64,000 nucleotides of DNA, taken from Flavobacterium cerinum. Lineage in GTDB: Bacteria; Bacteroidota; Bacteroidia; Flavobacteriales; Flavobacteriaceae. The translations under genes and the position numbers were made by a program. The notes below the pieces were generated by a model. That model did not search any database. It was not told where the DNA came from and saw nothing but the letters and a program-made list of their open reading frames with translations. Location: positions 124,001-188,000 of the forward strand of contig NZ_CP101751.1 of assembly GCF_024496085.1 (NCBI RefSeq), given 5' to 3'. Shown piece after piece: positions 55,617-64,000 of the stretch. The stretch's first letter is position 1. Each line of letters starts with the position of its first letter.

Positions 55617-56807
55617 ATGAAAACAAAATTTTTAACCCAACTCATAGGATTAGTACTGATCTGTTTCGGTCTGACCAACTGTACCGATCCCTATAAGATG
55701 AAAACCGATACTTTTGAGGATGCTCTGGTTGTGGAAGCGACTATTACGAACCTGCTTCAAAAACAAACGGTAAAAATTTCCCGTACCTTTCGCTTTGAAG
55801 ACTTAATACCTTCTTTTGAAGAAAATGCAGTCGTAACCGTAACCGACAGTGACGGAAATGTATATCCTTTCGAACAAGGTAACAACGTTTATACATCTGT
55901 AAATGAATTTCAGGCTTTACCGGGCAAACAGTATCACCTGACCATCTTTACCAGCGACGGAAAAAAATATACCTCTACTAAAGAAATTTTACCGACAGAC
56001 ACTCCGTTACAAGAGCTTACTGCCAGCGTACAAACGGTTGATAATATCAGAGGGGTAGAAATCAGAGCGAAAAGTTATGATCCGAGTAGTACCTCCCATT
56101 ATTATCGCTTTGAATATGATGAAACCTATAAAGTGATCGCTCCGAAATGGCAAACTTTTAAACCTAAAATTATCCAAGCCAATCCTTATAAGATAATAAC
56201 ATTTGTACCGCATACAGAAGAAACAAAAACGTGCTATAGCACGGATAAGTCTACCGATATCCTGTTAGTCAACTCGAATGAAGCCACAGAAGATCGCGTG
56301 GATTTTCCGGTGCGGTTTATCAGTACGCAAAATTACATCATCAGCCACCGGTATAGTATACTGGTTCGCCAATATGTACAAAACTTATACGCCTATAATT
56401 ACTATAAAACATTAAAAAAACTATCCGGTTCCGGGAGCATATTGTCACCGAACCAACCGGGCTATCTTGTCGGAAATATCAAATCGGTTAATAACCCTTC
56501 TGAAAAAGTAATCGGTTTCTTCGATGTTTCAACCGTTTCATCCAAGCGTATTTTCTTTAATTATGCTGATCTCTTCCCGGGCGAAGCATTACCGCCTTAT
56601 AAAGTAATCTGTAATGAACTGGAACTCGATTATTGTTTTACAGATAATCCGGGTTGTAAAGGAGGAGATGTGATCAATTATTTAGAACAAAAAACGATGA
56701 CTATAATCCGATATGATTTTGTAATACCTACTTACATAATGACACCACTTCCTTGTGCTGAGTGTACCTCTTTTTCTTCTAATATAGTTCCTCCTTTTTG
56801 GGAATAA
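55617..56807 (+). CDS. DUF4249 lipoprotein, copy 2
   Basis: 396 residues with lipobox GLTNC and the same start and end blocks as copy 1 (TDPYKMKTDTFEDALVVEAT; CAECTSFSSNIVPPFWE). Two segments differ from the other copies: about residues 180-200 (after IAPKW, before HTEETKTCYST) and about 330-380 (after PPYKVICN, before the Cys-rich end). First of four copies in tight tandem; its stop is 12 bases before the next start. It follows the hairpin spacer and probably has its own promoter or a processed mRNA. Confidence 0.9.
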   Translation: MKTKFLTQLIGLVLICFGLTNCTDPYKMKTDTFEDALVVEATITNLLQKQTVKISRTFRFEDLIPSFEENAVVTVTDSDGNVYPFEQGNNVYTSVNEFQALPGKQYHLTIFTSDGKKYTSTKEILPTDTPLQELTASVQTVDNIRGVEIRAKSYDPSSTSHYYRFEYDETYKVIAPKWQTFKPKIIQANPYKIITFVPHTEETKTCYSTDKSTDILLVNSNEATEDRVDFPVRFISTQNYIISHRYSILVRQYVQNLYAYNYYKTLKKLSGSGSILSPNQPGYLVGNIKSVNNPSEKVIGFFDVSTVSSKRIFFNYADLFPGEALPPYKVICNELELDYCFTDNPGCKGGDVINYLEQKTMTIIRYDFVIPTYIMTPLPCAECTSFSSNIVPPFWE

Positions 56808-56819
56808 AATAAAAGGTCT

Positions 56820-58019
56820 ATGAAAACAAAATTTTTAACTCAACTCCTAGGATTAGTACTAATCTGTTTCGGCCTGACCAACTGTACCGATCCGTATAAG
56901 TTAAAAACCGACACTTTTGAAGATGCGCTGGTTGTCGAAGCAACGATAACCAACCAAATGCAAAAACAAACGGTAAAACTTTCCCGTACCTTCCGCTTTG
57001 AAGACTTAATACCGACTTTTGAAGAAAATGCTGATGTAACGGTAACCGACAGTGACGGTAATGTATATCCTTTCGAACAAGGTAACAACGTTTATACATC
57101 TGTAAATGAATTTCAGGCCGTACCGGGTAAACTGTATCACCTGACCATCATTACCAGCGACGGTAAAAAATACACCTCTACTAAAGAAGTCTTACCCACA
57201 GACACTCCGTTACAAGAACTTACTGCCAGTGTACAAACGATTGATAATATCAGAGGAGTCGAAATCAAAGCGAAAAGTTACGATCCGACCAATACTTCGC
57301 ATTACTACCGTTTTGAATACGAAGAAACCTATAAAATTATCGCACCGAAATGGCGGACTTTTAAACCGAAAGTTATCCGTGATGCAATGGATAATCCGGT
57401 AATCGTATATATACCCCATACTGAAGAGACCAGAACGTGTTATAGCACGGATAAGTCTACGGATATCCTATTGCTCAACACAAATGAAACCCCGGAAGAC
57501 CGTGTCGACTTTCCGGTGCGCTTTATCAGTACGCAAAATTATATTATGAGTCATCGGTATACCATATTAGTACATCAATATGTACAAAACCTCCATGCCT
57601 ATAATTACTATAAAGCATTAAAAAAACTATCCGGTTCCGGCAGTGTATTATCCCCGAATCAACCGGGCTATCTTGTCGGAAATATTAAATCGGTTGATAA
57701 CCCGTCTGAAAAAGTGATCGGTTTCTTCGATGTTTCAAGTGCTTCATCAAAACGACTTTTCTTTAATTATGCCGATCTGTTTCCGGGTGAAGCTTTACCA
57801 CCTTATAAAATAACCTGCGGTGAAAAGGCTTACAAGTTCTGTTTCAATGTGCTTGATTCGGTTTGTAAAGGCGATCAAGTACTCGACTATATAAAGTACA
57901 GAACCAAGACTATAATCGGAACTAATGATGATCCGACACCGATCTACACTATGACGCAGATCGCTTGTGCTGAATGTACCTCTTTTTCTTCTAATATAGT
58001 TCCTCCTTTTTGGGAATAA
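56820..58019 (+). CDS. DUF4249 lipoprotein, copy 3
   Basis: 399 residues, lipobox GLTNC. It is nearly identical to copy 4 (about 20 differences by eye), mostly in the last 70 residues. The internal variable segment carries VIRDAMDNPVIVYIPHTEET. The intergenic spacer before it, AATAAAAGGTCT, recurs before copy 5, and a one- or two-base variant is found before copy 4. This shows the spacer was duplicated with the gene. The role is presumed surface ligand binding with the receptor. Confidence 0.9.
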   Translation: MKTKFLTQLLGLVLICFGLTNCTDPYKLKTDTFEDALVVEATITNQMQKQTVKLSRTFRFEDLIPTFEENADVTVTDSDGNVYPFEQGNNVYTSVNEFQAVPGKLYHLTIITSDGKKYTSTKEVLPTDTPLQELTASVQTIDNIRGVEIKAKSYDPTNTSHYYRFEYEETYKIIAPKWRTFKPKVIRDAMDNPVIVYIPHTEETRTCYSTDKSTDILLLNTNETPEDRVDFPVRFISTQNYIMSHRYTILVHQYVQNLHAYNYYKALKKLSGSGSVLSPNQPGYLVGNIKSVDNPSEKVIGFFDVSSASSKRLFFNYADLFPGEALPPYKITCGEKAYKFCFNVLDSVCKGDQVLDYIKYRTKTIIGTNDDPTPIYTMTQIACAECTSFSSNIVPPFWE

Positions 58020-58031
58020 AATAAAAAGTAT

Positions 58032-59231
58032 ATGAAAACAAAATTTTTAACCCAACTCCTAGGATTAGTACTAATCTGTTTCGGCCTGACCAACTGTACC
58101 GATCCGTATAAATTGAAAACCGATACTTTTGAAGATGCGTTGGTTGTCGAAGCAACGATAACCAACCAAATGCAAAAACAAACAGTAAAACTTTCCCGTA
58201 CCTTTCGCTTTGAAGACTTAATACCGGCTTTTGAAGAAAATGCAGACGTAACGGTAACCGACAGTGACGGTAATGTATATCCTTTCGAACAAAGTAACAA
58301 CGTTTATACATCTGTAAATGAATTTCAGGCCGTACCGGGGAAACTGTATCACCTGACAATCATTACAAGCGACGGTAAAAAATATACCTCTTCTAAAGAA
58401 GTCTTACCCACAGACACTCCCTTACAAGAGCTTACCGCCAGTGTACAAACGATTGATAATATCAGAGGGGTAGAAATCAAAGCGAAAAGTTACGATCCGA
58501 GTAGTACCTCCCATTACTACCGTTTTGAATACGAAGAAACCTATAAAATTATCGCACCGAAATGGCGGACTTTTAAACCGAAAGTTACCCGTGATGCGAT
58601 GGATAATCCGGTAATCGTATATATACCGCATACTGAAGAAACAAGAACGTGTTATAGTACCGATAAATCTACGGATATCCTATTACTCAACACAAATGAA
58701 ACCCCGGAAGACCGTGTGGACTTTCCGGTGCGGTTTATCAGTACGCAAAATTATATTATGAGTCATCGGTATACCATATTAGTACATCAATATGTACAAA
58801 ACCTCCATGCCTATAATTACTATAAAGCATTAAAAAAACTATCCGGTTCCGGCAGTGTATTATCTCCAAATCAACCGGGCTATCTTGTCGGAAACATTAA
58901 ATCGGTTAATAACCCGTCTGAAAAAGTGATCGGTTTCTTCGATGTTTCAAGTGTTTCATCAAAACGACTTTTCTTTAATTATGCCGATCTGTTTCCGGGT
59001 GAAGCATTACCTCCTTATAAAGTAACCTGCGATGAACAGGCTTACAAGTTCTGTTTCAATTTGCTTGATCGGTTTTGTAAAGGCGATCAAGTACTTGACC
59101 ATATAAAGTACAGAACCAAGACTATAATCGGAACTAATGATGATCCGATACCAATCTACATTATGACGCCGATGGCTTGTGCTGAGTGTACTTCTTTTTC
59201 GTCTAATATAGTCCCTCCTTTTTGGGAGTAA
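58032..59231 (+). CDS. DUF4249 lipoprotein, copy 4
   Basis: 399 residues. The start is exactly 1212 bases after copy 3, with identical lengths. Differences from copy 3 include Ala for Thr in LIPAFEENAD, Thr for Ile in KVTRDAM, and about eleven changes between residues 330 and 385 (for example FNLLDRFCKGDQVLDHI against FNVLDSVCKGDQVLDYI). Changes clustered in one segment suggest selection or gene conversion there. Signal peptide and lipobox unchanged. Confidence 0.9.
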   Translation: MKTKFLTQLLGLVLICFGLTNCTDPYKLKTDTFEDALVVEATITNQMQKQTVKLSRTFRFEDLIPAFEENADVTVTDSDGNVYPFEQSNNVYTSVNEFQAVPGKLYHLTIITSDGKKYTSSKEVLPTDTPLQELTASVQTIDNIRGVEIKAKSYDPSSTSHYYRFEYEETYKIIAPKWRTFKPKVTRDAMDNPVIVYIPHTEETRTCYSTDKSTDILLLNTNETPEDRVDFPVRFISTQNYIMSHRYTILVHQYVQNLHAYNYYKALKKLSGSGSVLSPNQPGYLVGNIKSVNNPSEKVIGFFDVSSVSSKRLFFNYADLFPGEALPPYKVTCDEQAYKFCFNLLDRFCKGDQVLDHIKYRTKTIIGTNDDPIPIYIMTPMACAECTSFSSNIVPPFWE

Positions 59232-59243
59232 AATAAAAGGTCT

Positions 59244-60428
59244 GTGAAAATAAAATTAGTCCTCAAGCTAACAGCAATAGTACTGATCGGTTTCGGTCTG
59301 ACCAACTGTACCGATCCGTATAAGTTAAAAACCGATACTTTTGAAGAGGCAATCGTTATAGAAGCAACTATTACCAATGTACTTCAAAAACAAACGGTAA
59401 AAGTTTCCCGTACCTTTCGCTTTGAAGATTTGATTCCGACTTTTGAAGAAAATGCAGATGTAACGGTAACCGACAGTGACGGTAATGAATACCCTTTTGT
59501 ACAGACCAATAATAGTTACACATCGGTAAATGAATTTCAGGCGCTACCGGGGAAAAAATACCAACTAACGGTGATCACCAGCGACGGAAAAAGATATGTC
59601 TCTACTAAAGAAGTTTTACCAACCTCCACTCCGTTACAAGAAGTAACCGCCAGTGTACAAACGGTTGATAATATCAGAGGGGTAGAAATCAGAGCGAAAA
59701 GTTATGATCCGACCAACACCTCTCATTATTACCGATTCGAATACGAGGAAACCTATAAAGTTGTAGCACCGAAAGCGATTCCGTTTAAAGCGCATCTTTC
59801 CGGTCCGAGTTATTATGAACAGGAATTGACGATGGTTCCTCGAACCGAAGAAGCAAAAACGTGTTACAGCACCGATAAATCTACGGATGTTCTATTACTC
59901 AACACAAATGAAACCCCGGAAGACCGTGTTGATTTTCCGGTACGTTTTATCAGTACGCAAAATTACATTATCACTCACAGATACAGCATATTGGTACGGC
60001 AATACGTTCAAAATATGCATGCTTACAATTATTACAAAACATTAAAAAAACTATCCGGTTCGGAAAGTATATTATCCCCTAACCAACCCGGATATCTTGT
60101 CGGAAATATTAAATCGGCAGACAATCCGAAAGAAAAGGTGATCGGTTTTTTTGATGTTTCAAGTGTTTCATCAAAAAGAATTTTCTTTAATTATGACGAT
60201 TTGTTTCCGGGTGAAGAGAAACCGCCTTATAAAGTAAACTGCCATCTACTGAAACAGATTTTCTGTTTTGGTTTGAATTGCGACGGAGCTGCTATAGTTG
60301 ACTTTCTAAACAACGATATCATGGTTATTTATGAGTTTATGGCTGCTCCCACATACTTTCTGACACCTGCAGCATGTGGTGATTGCACTACTTTTTCATC
60401 GAATGTAGTACCTCCTTTCTGGGAATAA
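59244..60428 (+). CDS. DUF4249 lipoprotein, copy 5
   Basis: 394 residues, starting with GTG instead of ATG at the same spacing (1212 bases after copy 4). Lipobox GLTNC and TDPYKLKTDTFEEAIVIEAT are kept. The internal variable segment (KAHLSGPSYYEQELTMVPRT) is closer to copy 1 (KLSGPNPMQPIITMQPRT) than to copies 2-4, as if the segments had been shuffled. It ends CGDCTTFSSNVVPPFWE. The GTG start may lower its translation. A strong terminator follows 50 bases later. Confidence 0.9.
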   Translation: MKIKLVLKLTAIVLIGFGLTNCTDPYKLKTDTFEEAIVIEATITNVLQKQTVKVSRTFRFEDLIPTFEENADVTVTDSDGNEYPFVQTNNSYTSVNEFQALPGKKYQLTVITSDGKRYVSTKEVLPTSTPLQEVTASVQTVDNIRGVEIRAKSYDPTNTSHYYRFEYEETYKVVAPKAIPFKAHLSGPSYYEQELTMVPRTEEAKTCYSTDKSTDVLLLNTNETPEDRVDFPVRFISTQNYIITHRYSILVRQYVQNMHAYNYYKTLKKLSGSESILSPNQPGYLVGNIKSADNPKEKVIGFFDVSSVSSKRIFFNYDDLFPGEEKPPYKVNCHLLKQIFCFGLNCDGAAIVDFLNNDIMVIYEFMAAPTYFLTPAACGDCTTFSSNVVPPFWE

Positions 60429-60732
60429 CAAAAAAAAGATATCGAAACCCAATAATTGCAATACTTTATCATACTCTAAAACGGCCTGTATTTTTAACAG
60501 GCCGTTTTTTTATACTTCAATTTCTTATTTTAGCTATAATTTTCTAGCGCTTTTTATTTTCCCTTACAACCGCTAAAATTTATAAAAAACTAAAAATCAA
60601 TACATTAAAAAACATCTATTTAAAAAAACAAACTTCCTGAAAAATAAATTAAAAAAAAAATCACAACTCCTGTAACTTTTTGCAACAACGTTACGTATAA
60701 TTACTGAATACTTAAAAAGAGGAGATTCTTAA
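60429..60732. other. 304-base gap between the DUF4249 array and rpoD
   Basis: Contains the array terminator at 60479-60510. The rest is AT-rich. TAACTTTTTGC at about 60675 is similar to the -7 box but has two extra T, so the rpoD promoter cannot be fixed. No gene seen. Confidence 0.5.
60479..60512 (+). terminator. Terminator of the DUF4249 locus
   Basis: 11-base stem AAACGGCCTGT / ACAGGCCGTTT (60479-60489, 60497-60507), 7-base loop, then TTTTAT. Confidence 0.92.
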
Positions 60733-61596
60733 ATGAGACAACTTAAAATTACCAAGCAGGTTACTAACCGTGAAACTGCTTCCTTAGACAAGTACCTACA
60801 AGAAATTGGAAAAGTTGACTTGATTACCGCTGATGAAGAGGTAGAATTAGCACAAAGAATTAAAGCCGGAGACCAAAGAGCCTTAGAGAAACTAACAAAG
60901 GCTAACTTACGTTTCGTGGTTTCGGTAGCTAAACAATACCAGAATCAAGGTTTAACTTTACCCGATTTGATTAATGAAGGGAACTTGGGGTTAATTAAAG
61001 CGGCACAACGTTTTGATGAAACACGTGGTTTCAAATTCATTTCCTATGCCGTTTGGTGGATTCGTCAGTCTATCTTACAAGCTTTAGCGGAACAATCTCG
61101 TATTGTAAGGTTGCCTTTGAACAAAATTGGTTCAATCAATAAAATTAATAAAATGTACGCTTTGTTGGAACAATCCAACGAACGTGCTCCTTCGGCTGAA
61201 GAAATCGCCAAAGAATTGGATATGACCGTTAACGACGTTAAGGAAAGTATGAAAAACTCCGGACGTCACCTGTCAATGGATGCACCGTTGGTAGAAGGGG
61301 AAGATTCCAACCTTTACGATGTATTGCGCTCCGGTGAATCTCCAAATCCGGATCGTGAATTAATTCACGAATCATTGCGTACAGAAATTGAACGCGCTTT
61401 GGAAACTTTAACACCACGTGAAGCAGATGTTGTCCGTTTGTACTTCGGTTTAGGCGACCAACATCCGATGACATTGGAAGAAATCGGTGAAACTTTTGAC
61501 TTAACGCGCGAACGTGTTCGTCAGATTAAAGAAAAAGCAATCCGAAGATTAAAACACACTTCCAGAAGTAAAATCCTGAAAACATATTTAGGATAA
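60733..61596 (+). CDS. rpoD: Primary sigma factor RpoD (Bacteroidota type)
   Basis: 287 residues. Region 1.2 ([20 protein letters not shown]), 2 ([40 protein letters not shown]), 3 ([20 protein letters not shown]) and 4 ([20 protein letters not shown]) are all present. Region 1.1 is absent, as is usual for the Bacteroidota housekeeping sigma, which recognises TTTG/TAnnTTTG promoters like those found in this window. Two terminators follow. Confidence 0.98.
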   Translation: MRQLKITKQVTNRETASLDKYLQEIGKVDLITADEEVELAQRIKAGDQRALEKLTKANLRFVVSVAKQYQNQGLTLPDLINEGNLGLIKAAQRFDETRGFKFISYAVWWIRQSILQALAEQSRIVRLPLNKIGSINKINKMYALLEQSNERAPSAEEIAKELDMTVNDVKESMKNSGRHLSMDAPLVEGEDSNLYDVLRSGESPNPDRELIHESLRTEIERALETLTPREADVVRLYFGLGDQHPMTLEEIGETFDLTRERVRQIKEKAIRRLKHTSRSKILKTYLG

Positions 61597-61670
61597 AAAT
61601 TAGGAAAAGATCAAATGTTTATTATATCTTTATAAAATTGAACATTTGTACTAAAAATATTAAACGCAAC

Positions 61671-61698
61671 AACAGTTTCAATAACTGTTCGTTTTTTG
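61671..61698 (+). terminator. First terminator after rpoD
   Basis: Stem AACAGTT (61671-61677) / AACTGTT (61683-61689), loop TCAAT, then CGTTTTTTG. Short stem but a clear T run. Confidence 0.6.
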
Positions 61699-61709
61699 AT
61701 TGATGATTG

Positions 61710-61742
61710 AAACTCCGGCTGATTACCGGAGTTTTGTTTTTT
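61710..61742 (+). terminator. Second terminator after rpoD
   Basis: Stem AAACTCCGG (61710-61718) / CCGGAGTTT (61726-61734), 7-base loop, then TGTTTTTT. Tandem with the one at 61671. Confidence 0.88.
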
Positions 61743-61802
61743 CCCCCCTACCCTTTAACAATTCTTATCTTTTTCCGACCACCATAATCATAAGATTATA
61801 AT

Positions 61803-61810
61803 TATCTTTG
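61803..61810 (+). promoter_or_regulatory. -7 box TATCTTTG, likely rpe promoter
   Basis: Exact TAnnTTTG match 17 bases before ATG at 61828, giving a leader of about 10-12 bases. No -33 TTG. Confidence 0.5.
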
Positions 61811-61827
61811 CAAACAAACACAACACA

Positions 61828-62490
61828 ATGAAAAATAGTATAATTGCTCCTTCTGTCCTTGCAGCTGATTTTGCCAATCTGCAACGCGACATTGAAATGA
61901 TTAACAACAGTGAAGCCGACTGGTTTCATATTGATATTATGGATGGTGTATTCGTACCCAACATTTCTTTTGGAATGCCGGTTTTGGAAGCGATCACCAA
62001 ACATGCTAAAAAAACAATTGATGTACACCTGATGATTGTTGATCCGGATCGATACATCAAAACATTTAAAAGTCTGGGTGCCGATATTCTTACCGTTCAT
62101 TATGAAGCCTGCACTCATTTACATCGTTCCCTTCAAGCAATAAAAGCGGAAGGCATGAAAGCCGGTGTTGCTTTAAATCCGCATACTAATGTAGCCTTAT
62201 TAGAAGATGTTATCAACGATATCGACATGGTTTGCCTGATGAGCGTTAATCCCGGATTCGGCGGACAATCATTTATTGAAAATACTTATAAAAAAATAAA
62301 GCAGTTAAAGGAAATGATCAACCGCAACAATGCTGCAACGCTTATCGAAATTGACGGTGGTGTAACCAATCAGAATGCGCTTCAGTTAATCGAAGCCGGA
62401 GCCGATGTATTAGTTGCCGGAAGCTATGTTTTTAAAGCCAGCGACCCTATTGCAACTATAGCCGACTTAAAGAAGATCACCACAATATAA
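61828..62490 (+). CDS. rpe: Ribulose-phosphate 3-epimerase
   Basis: 220 residues, a TIM barrel. IAPSVLAADFANLQRDIEMI at the start, WFHIDIMDGVFVPNISFG (metal-binding His and Asp near 33-37), IDVHLMI, SVNPGFGGQSFI and EIDGGVTNQNA (second active-site Asp). Interconverts ribulose-5-phosphate and xylulose-5-phosphate in the pentose phosphate pathway. Monocistronic, with its own -7 box and a bidirectional terminator. Confidence 0.98.
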   Translation: MKNSIIAPSVLAADFANLQRDIEMINNSEADWFHIDIMDGVFVPNISFGMPVLEAITKHAKKTIDVHLMIVDPDRYIKTFKSLGADILTVHYEACTHLHRSLQAIKAEGMKAGVALNPHTNVALLEDVINDIDMVCLMSVNPGFGGQSFIENTYKKIKQLKEMINRNNAATLIEIDGGVTNQNALQLIEAGADVLVAGSYVFKASDPIATIADLKKITTI

Positions 62491-62496
62491 TAAAAC

Positions 62497-62526
62497 AAAA
62501 AAGCAGCCTTTCGGCTGCTTTTTTTA
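62497..62526. terminator. Bidirectional terminator between rpe and the T9SS cargo gene
   Basis: 12-base stem AAAAAAGCAGCC / GGCTGCTTTTTT (62497-62508, 62513-62524) with loop TTTC. T-rich on both strands. Confidence 0.92.
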
Positions 62527-62541
62527 TCATCTTAAAAGAGG

Positions 62542-63561
62542 TTATTCTTTAACCAATTTCGTTTTTACGATTTCGTTATTATCCACATCAAATGTTTGAA
62601 CCATATAAACACCTTTGTTCAATGTTTCAATATTTACCGGATAATTATCTCCATCAGCTAAAACCAATTTCTGATCCAATACTTTAGATCCTTTTAGGTC
62701 ATAAATTGCAACACGTCCCGGTATAGCCTGAGTCGCATTATAATTTACTTTCAGATTCAACACATTCGTAGCCGGGTTTGGATACAACAACATTTTGTTA
62801 TTTGTAACAAAACTCTCAGTACCCAAGAAAGCTTGGTAATTTAAAATAAACGGCATGTCCATTGGCTGAGTAGAACCAGCGTCTACAATACCTGCCCAAG
62901 CTGTACCACTATACTGTTTTGCATTCCAACCTGCTAAACTAACCGATCCCGGTACTGTAACAGCAGGGAAAAAGATGGATCCGTCGTTTGTTGCGTGTAC
63001 CTGAAAATCGACCCAATACGTTCCCGGAGCCAATGTTGCGGTCAGGTTTCCGCTAATACGCCATATTTTACGAGTTGTACCCGGTGTATTGTTTCCGATA
63101 CGATACATGTTAGCCTCTCCACTCGCCGAAGCATTGTAGATATTAGCTGTCATATTTCCCGCCACTACCGTAGATGTTACAACAGACGGATCACCGTTCC
63201 AGATTTGAACACGCATTTGATCAATTGGTGGTGTAGTACCGGTAGAACCTGTCTGATAACAGAACAAATCAACTGTTGTCAGGTTCATTGTGGAAGTAAC
63301 TGTAAAGTTATCCGCAATACGTAAATTTGTTGTTGCAGCCGTATTAAAAATAGCCCCGAATCCTAGATTGGTATTCGTTGCGCCACCTACAGATTGCAAT
63401 TCACTCCATGTATATCCTGCCGGTGACGGAGTAGATCCATTAGAAGTGTTCGTACCAGTCGAAAGACCTCCGTTGGTATAGAATGACTGCGCAGATGCAG
63501 TAATCCCCATTAAAGCCATTGTTAACAAGGCCAATAAATTCTTTTGTGTAGTTTTTTTCAT
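62542..63561 (-). CDS. Secreted protein with type A T9SS sorting domain
   Basis: 339 residues from ATG at 63561; the upstream extension lacks a signal peptide start. The signal peptide ends near GITASAQS. A ~230-residue beta-rich domain follows, with Thr/Gly/Asn-rich strands and no known enzyme motif. The last ~75 residues are a type A CTD: NKMLLYPNPATNVLNLKVNY, AIYDLKGSKVLD, LNKGVYMVQTFD, KTKLVKE. This signal sends the protein through the T9SS, whose core (gldKLMN) is also in this window, to the cell surface or medium. The cargo function is unknown. Confidence 0.9.
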   Translation of the reverse strand: MKKTTQKNLLALLTMALMGITASAQSFYTNGGLSTGTNTSNGSTPSPAGYTWSELQSVGGATNTNLGFGAIFNTAATTNLRIADNFTVTSTMNLTTVDLFCYQTGSTGTTPPIDQMRVQIWNGDPSVVTSTVVAGNMTANIYNASASGEANMYRIGNNTPGTTRKIWRISGNLTATLAPGTYWVDFQVHATNDGSIFFPAVTVPGSVSLAGWNAKQYSGTAWAGIVDAGSTQPMDMPFILNYQAFLGTESFVTNNKMLLYPNPATNVLNLKVNYNATQAIPGRVAIYDLKGSKVLDQKLVLADGDNYPVNIETLNKGVYMVQTFDVDNNEIVKTKLVKE

Positions 63562-63632
63562 AATATCCAAATAAATGTTTTGCAAAATAAAATTAACAAT
63601 TATTTTGGATATTATTTTGTTTTTTAAAAAAA

Positions 63633-64000
63633 TTAATATTGGTTAATCAGATATTTAATTAAATCTGTCGTTGTTACAATACCAACCAGCAAATCACCCT
63701 CTACTACCGGCAAGGCATGAAACTCTTTCGTCGCCAGAATTTCTGCGGCTTCTTTAATTGTTGTATCGGGAGAAACGGTCACCAGTTTTTTTGCCATTAC
63801 CTGTTCGATAGTAAACATGTTGTAGACGGTAGTATCAACGATTTCGTCGTCGTCGTCAACTGCATCGGCAAATGAAATCCGTAGTAGATCGGTATAACTC
63901 AGCATTCCGATAATGGCATTACCATTGACAACCGGTATGTGTCTGATGTTATTCTTTTTAAAAAGCATTTCTGCTTTGGTTAAATCATCTGTAAGATTGA
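63633..64000 (-). CDS. CBS-domain protein, partial (N-terminus outside window)
   Basis: About 122 codons to the right edge, open to the last base. Two CBS motifs: the end of the first (IRHIPVVNGNAIIGMLSYTDLLRI) and all of the second (TIEQVMAKKLVTVSPDTTIK to GDLLVGIVTTTDLIKYLI), joined by an Asp/Glu-rich linker (DAVDDDDEIVD). CBS pairs bind adenine nucleotides and act as energy or redox sensors. The usual short stand-alone form is about 140 residues, so only 15-20 are missing. An ATG at 63968 is inside the first CBS motif and is not the true start. Confidence 0.88.
   Translation of the reverse strand, partial: NLTDDLTKAEMLFKKNNIRHIPVVNGNAIIGMLSYTDLLRISFADAVDDDDEIVDTTVYNMFTIEQVMAKKLVTVSPDTTIKEAAEILATKEFHALPVVEGDLLVGIVTTTDLIKYLINQY

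Noticed and set aside
56818-58631. Minus-strand frames repeated in each DUF4249 copy
   Set aside because: They recur because the copies are duplicates; composition is that of an antisense shadow, and the sense frames are clearly coding.

Overview
The window looks like chromosome of a member of the Flavobacteriaceae (Bacteroidota), close to Flavobacterium. Evidence: a complete gldK-gldL-gldM-gldN gliding/type IX secretion core, a type A T9SS sorting domain protein, the exosortase XrtF with its partner, a short RpoD without region 1.1, DUF4249 lipoproteins, promoters with the Bacteroidota -7 box TAnnTTTG, and no clear Shine-Dalgarno sites. GC content is low.

Layout. 1-911 is the end of an IS1182-family insertion sequence that runs off the left edge. 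976-2013 holds two small lipoproteins on the minus strand. 2234-4883 is a TPR sensor kinase with its NarL-type regulator, followed by two DUF1801 genes and a convergent AlkD-like alkylpurine glycosylase. 6665-7503 is an 839-base gap with no convincing gene but good promoter boxes. 7504-12681 holds a DUF1761 membrane protein, a GNAT/FemAB-like protein, an ABC-F ATPase, a DUF983 protein and a FAD oxidoreductase.

12747-21262 (minus) is topA, an arginase-like gene with degraded metal sites, then gldKLMN. 21619-26862 (plus) is a peptide-export cassette: a VKOR-DsbA fusion, an ABC transporter with a C39 peptidase, and an HlyD-type adaptor. No precursor peptide was found beside it. 26995-33788 is housekeeping: miaB, a sigma-54 activator, lptE, a TPR protein, secG and groES-groEL. 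After it come an MG2-like/plug protein and a porin-like protein.

38041-38927 is a HigBA-type toxin-antitoxin pair. 39142-42236 looks like a copper or heavy-metal operon (HYC_CC_PP protein, TonB-dependent receptor, HMA protein). 42281-44499 couples a beta-CASP nuclease with an ATP-cone/restriction-endonuclease fusion. 44541-45516 is XrtF and its associated membrane protein. 45587-48737 is a GAF protein, rpsO and pnp.

48919-60428 is the most distinctive stretch: a secreted protein, an STN-type TonB-dependent receptor, a DUF4249 lipoprotein, an MG2-like protein, then four more DUF4249 lipoproteins in tandem. Three of the last start exactly 1212 bases apart. This looks like an outer-membrane system that is growing by local duplication. 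60733-64000 returns to housekeeping: rpoD, rpe, a T9SS cargo protein and a CBS-domain protein cut by the right edge.
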